DNA from: JBBQHM01 sp038323965
GTDB taxonomy: Bacteria > Verrucomicrobiota > Verrucomicrobiia > Chthoniobacterales > UBA10450
Assembly (NCBI GenBank): GCA_038323965.1
Contig: JBBQHM010000025.1
Span: 1-23,773 of the forward strand
Direction of reading: 5' to 3'
DNA: 23,773 bases
Shown piece after piece: positions 22,786 through 23,773 of the stretch (position 1 is the stretch's first letter; every line of letters starts with the position of its first letter). Position numbers and translations under genes: made by a program. The notes under the pieces are model-generated. The model was not told the DNA's origin and did no database searches. It saw only the letters and a list, made by a program, of their open reading frames with translations.

Positions 22786-23583
22786 ATGTCCGACACATCG
22801 CACAAACTCAAAATCGCAGACCGCGAATTCTCGTCGCGTTTGCTCGTCGGGACCGGAAAGTTTTCATCGAACGAATCCATGCGGGACGCACTGGTCGCAA
22901 GCGGCACGGAGATCGTCACCGTCGCCCTTCGCCGCGCGGATTTGTCGGGAAAGCACGACCCGTACGCGAACATCCTGGAGTTCATCGACCGCGACCGTTT
23001 CCTCCTGCTGCCGAATACCAGTGGCGCGCGCACCGCGGACGAAGCGGTCCGACTGGCGCGTCTTGCGGTCACAGCCGGACTTCCCAATTGGATCAAACTC
23101 GAGATTCATCCCGACCCGCGATACCTCCTGCCCGATCCGATTGAAACTCTCGCTGCCGCCGAGATTCTCGTGCGCGAAGGATTTATCGTCCTGCCTTACA
23201 TCAACGCGGACCCGGTGCTCGCGAAACGTCTTCAGGATGTGGGGACCGCAACGGTGATGCCGCTCGGATCACCGATCGGCAGCAACCGCGGGATCGAAAC
23301 TCGCGCGCAGATCGAAATCATCATCGAGCAGGCAACCGTACCGGTCGTGGTGGATGCCGGACTCGGCGCACCCAGCCAGGCCGCGGAAGCGATGGAGATG
23401 GGCGCAGACGCCGTTCTGGTGAACACGGCGATCGCCATTGCATCGGACCCTTCGCGCATGGCCCGCGCTTTTCGGCTTGCCGTTGAAGCTGGCCGGGATG
23501 CTCGCGAAATCGGGCTCGCGGATAAATTTTCGACGGCCAACGCGACCAGTCCGCTGACGGGATTTCTTTCGGCGAAATCCTAG
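22786..23583 (+). CDS. thiG: Thiazole synthase ThiG
   Basis: The 265-residue TIM-barrel enzyme builds the thiazole phosphate of thiamine from 1-deoxyxylulose 5-phosphate, dehydroglycine and sulfur carried by ThiS thiocarboxylate. RLLVGTGKFSS (18-28), the Schiff-base lysine K104 in WIKLEIHPDPRYLLPDP, VMPLGSPIGSNRGI (157-170), VVVDAGLGAPSQAAEAMEMG (187-206) and AVLVNTAIA (209-217) are diagnostic. The frame is open from 22702, but the first 28 residues of that version are not ThiG-like and cross the methyltransferase promoter region. The ATG at 22786 is therefore preferred. thiS, thiF and thiH are not visible downstream. The next gene is convergent, and its stop codon overlaps that of thiG. Confidence 0.97.
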   Translation: MSDTSHKLKIADREFSSRLLVGTGKFSSNESMRDALVASGTEIVTVALRRADLSGKHDPYANILEFIDRDRFLLLPNTSGARTADEAVRLARLAVTAGLPNWIKLEIHPDPRYLLPDPIETLAAAEILVREGFIVLPYINADPVLAKRLQDVGTATVMPLGSPIGSNRGIETRAQIEIIIEQATVPVVVDAGLGAPSQAAEAMEMGADAVLVNTAIAIASDPSRMARAFRLAVEAGRDAREIGLADKFSTANATSPLTGFLSAKS

Positions 23584-23773
23584 CCCCGCTCGTCGCGGCG
23601 AACACTGACATCGTTATAGAATTCGAGCTGCCGTCCGCCGACGCGGCGAATCACCCGCCAGCCGTTTTCGCCGGCAAAGGCTTGTAGCTCGTCACTCGAT
23701 AACGCTTTGAGAGCGCGCAATTCCGACGGATGCGTGATGTGACACTCCGGCTGGCGCGAGAGGATTGCCGCAA
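23580..23773 (-). CDS. C-terminal part of a hypothetical protein
   Basis: This minus-strand frame enters from the right edge and ends at a TAG at 23580-23582, giving 63 residues. It reads ILSRQPECHITHPSELRALK and later DELQAFAGENGWRVIRRVGG, ending FYNDVSVRRDERG. The composition is protein-like and the frame has no internal stop, while the other minus-strand frames close early. I do not recognise the family. Its stop interlocks with the thiG stop through the shared CTAG, so the two genes converge with a 3-base overlap. Confidence 0.6.
   Translation of the reverse strand, partial: AAILSRQPECHITHPSELRALKALSSDELQAFAGENGWRVIRRVGGRQLEFYNDVSVRRDERG

Noticed and set aside
1..23773. tRNA, rRNA, CRISPR array, insertion sequence or phage genes
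   Set aside because: I found no cloverleaf-like tRNA sequence, no direct repeat-spacer pattern, no transposase or integrase frame, and no rRNA-like segment on either strand.

Overview
This window is a GC-rich stretch of ordinary bacterial chromosome with densely packed genes on both strands. It has no rRNA, tRNA, insertion sequence, phage or CRISPR signal. The genes suggest a soil-type member of Verrucomicrobiota (Spartobacteria/Chthoniobacterales-like). The pointers are a PEP-CTERM-type sorting tail remnant, a '3D'-domain lipoprotein, SufE, a DUF3597 protein, weak Shine-Dalgarno sites and dispersed GTCATCCCGAG...CTCGGGATGAC palindromes. This placement is inference from family content, not a computed one.

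Layout, left to right. (1) 1-239 is the N-terminal part of a PD-(D/E)XK-like protein on the minus strand. (2) 248-1902 holds two divergent alpha/beta-hydrolase esterases. (3) 1909-2706 is a MutM/Fpg-family DNA glycosylase on the minus strand. (4) 2798-7307 is the most interesting block: an ATP-grasp ligase, a dispersed palindrome and a good sigma70-like promoter, then a tightly packed three-gene unit. That unit encodes a YbdK/GCS2-type carboxylate-amine ligase, an M29-type metallopeptidase homologue with all metal ligands, and a second, divergent ATP-grasp-like protein. It looks like an uncharacterised amide-bond-forming pathway. (5) 7312-10188, minus strand, holds kbl and a multi-pass GT-C glycosyltransferase. 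The glycosyltransferase frame continues past its UGA stop for 39 plausible codons.

(6) 10305-12507 encodes a 3D-domain lipoprotein and a secreted amidohydrolase. (7) 12640-15325 holds small genes: a conserved unknown, a DUF3597 protein, a PEP-CTERM tail remnant, SufE, and a DUF4380-like beta-sandwich protein. (8) 15398-21808 is a collinear run of carB, a periplasmic cyclophilin, a putative N-carbamoylputrescine amidase, Cu/Zn superoxide dismutase, and an HD-domain OB-fold nuclease of the YhaM type. (9) A second copy of the palindrome lies at the convergent junction at 21817-21908. It is followed by an orphan beta-class DNA methyltransferase on the minus strand, thiG on the plus strand, and the C-terminus of an unknown minus-strand gene whose stop codon interlocks with that of thiG.

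Most of the window is housekeeping: pyrimidine/arginine precursor supply (carB), thiamine thiazole (thiG), Fe-S assembly (sufE), glycine/threonine metabolism (kbl) and envelope functions. The accessory interest lies in the amidoligase block, the interrupted glycosyltransferase C-terminus, the PEP-CTERM remnant, the 3D-domain lipoprotein split by a long linker, and the two structured repeats. No stretch longer than 300 bases lacks a gene. The longest gaps, 13702-13930 and 13114-13281, are described below.
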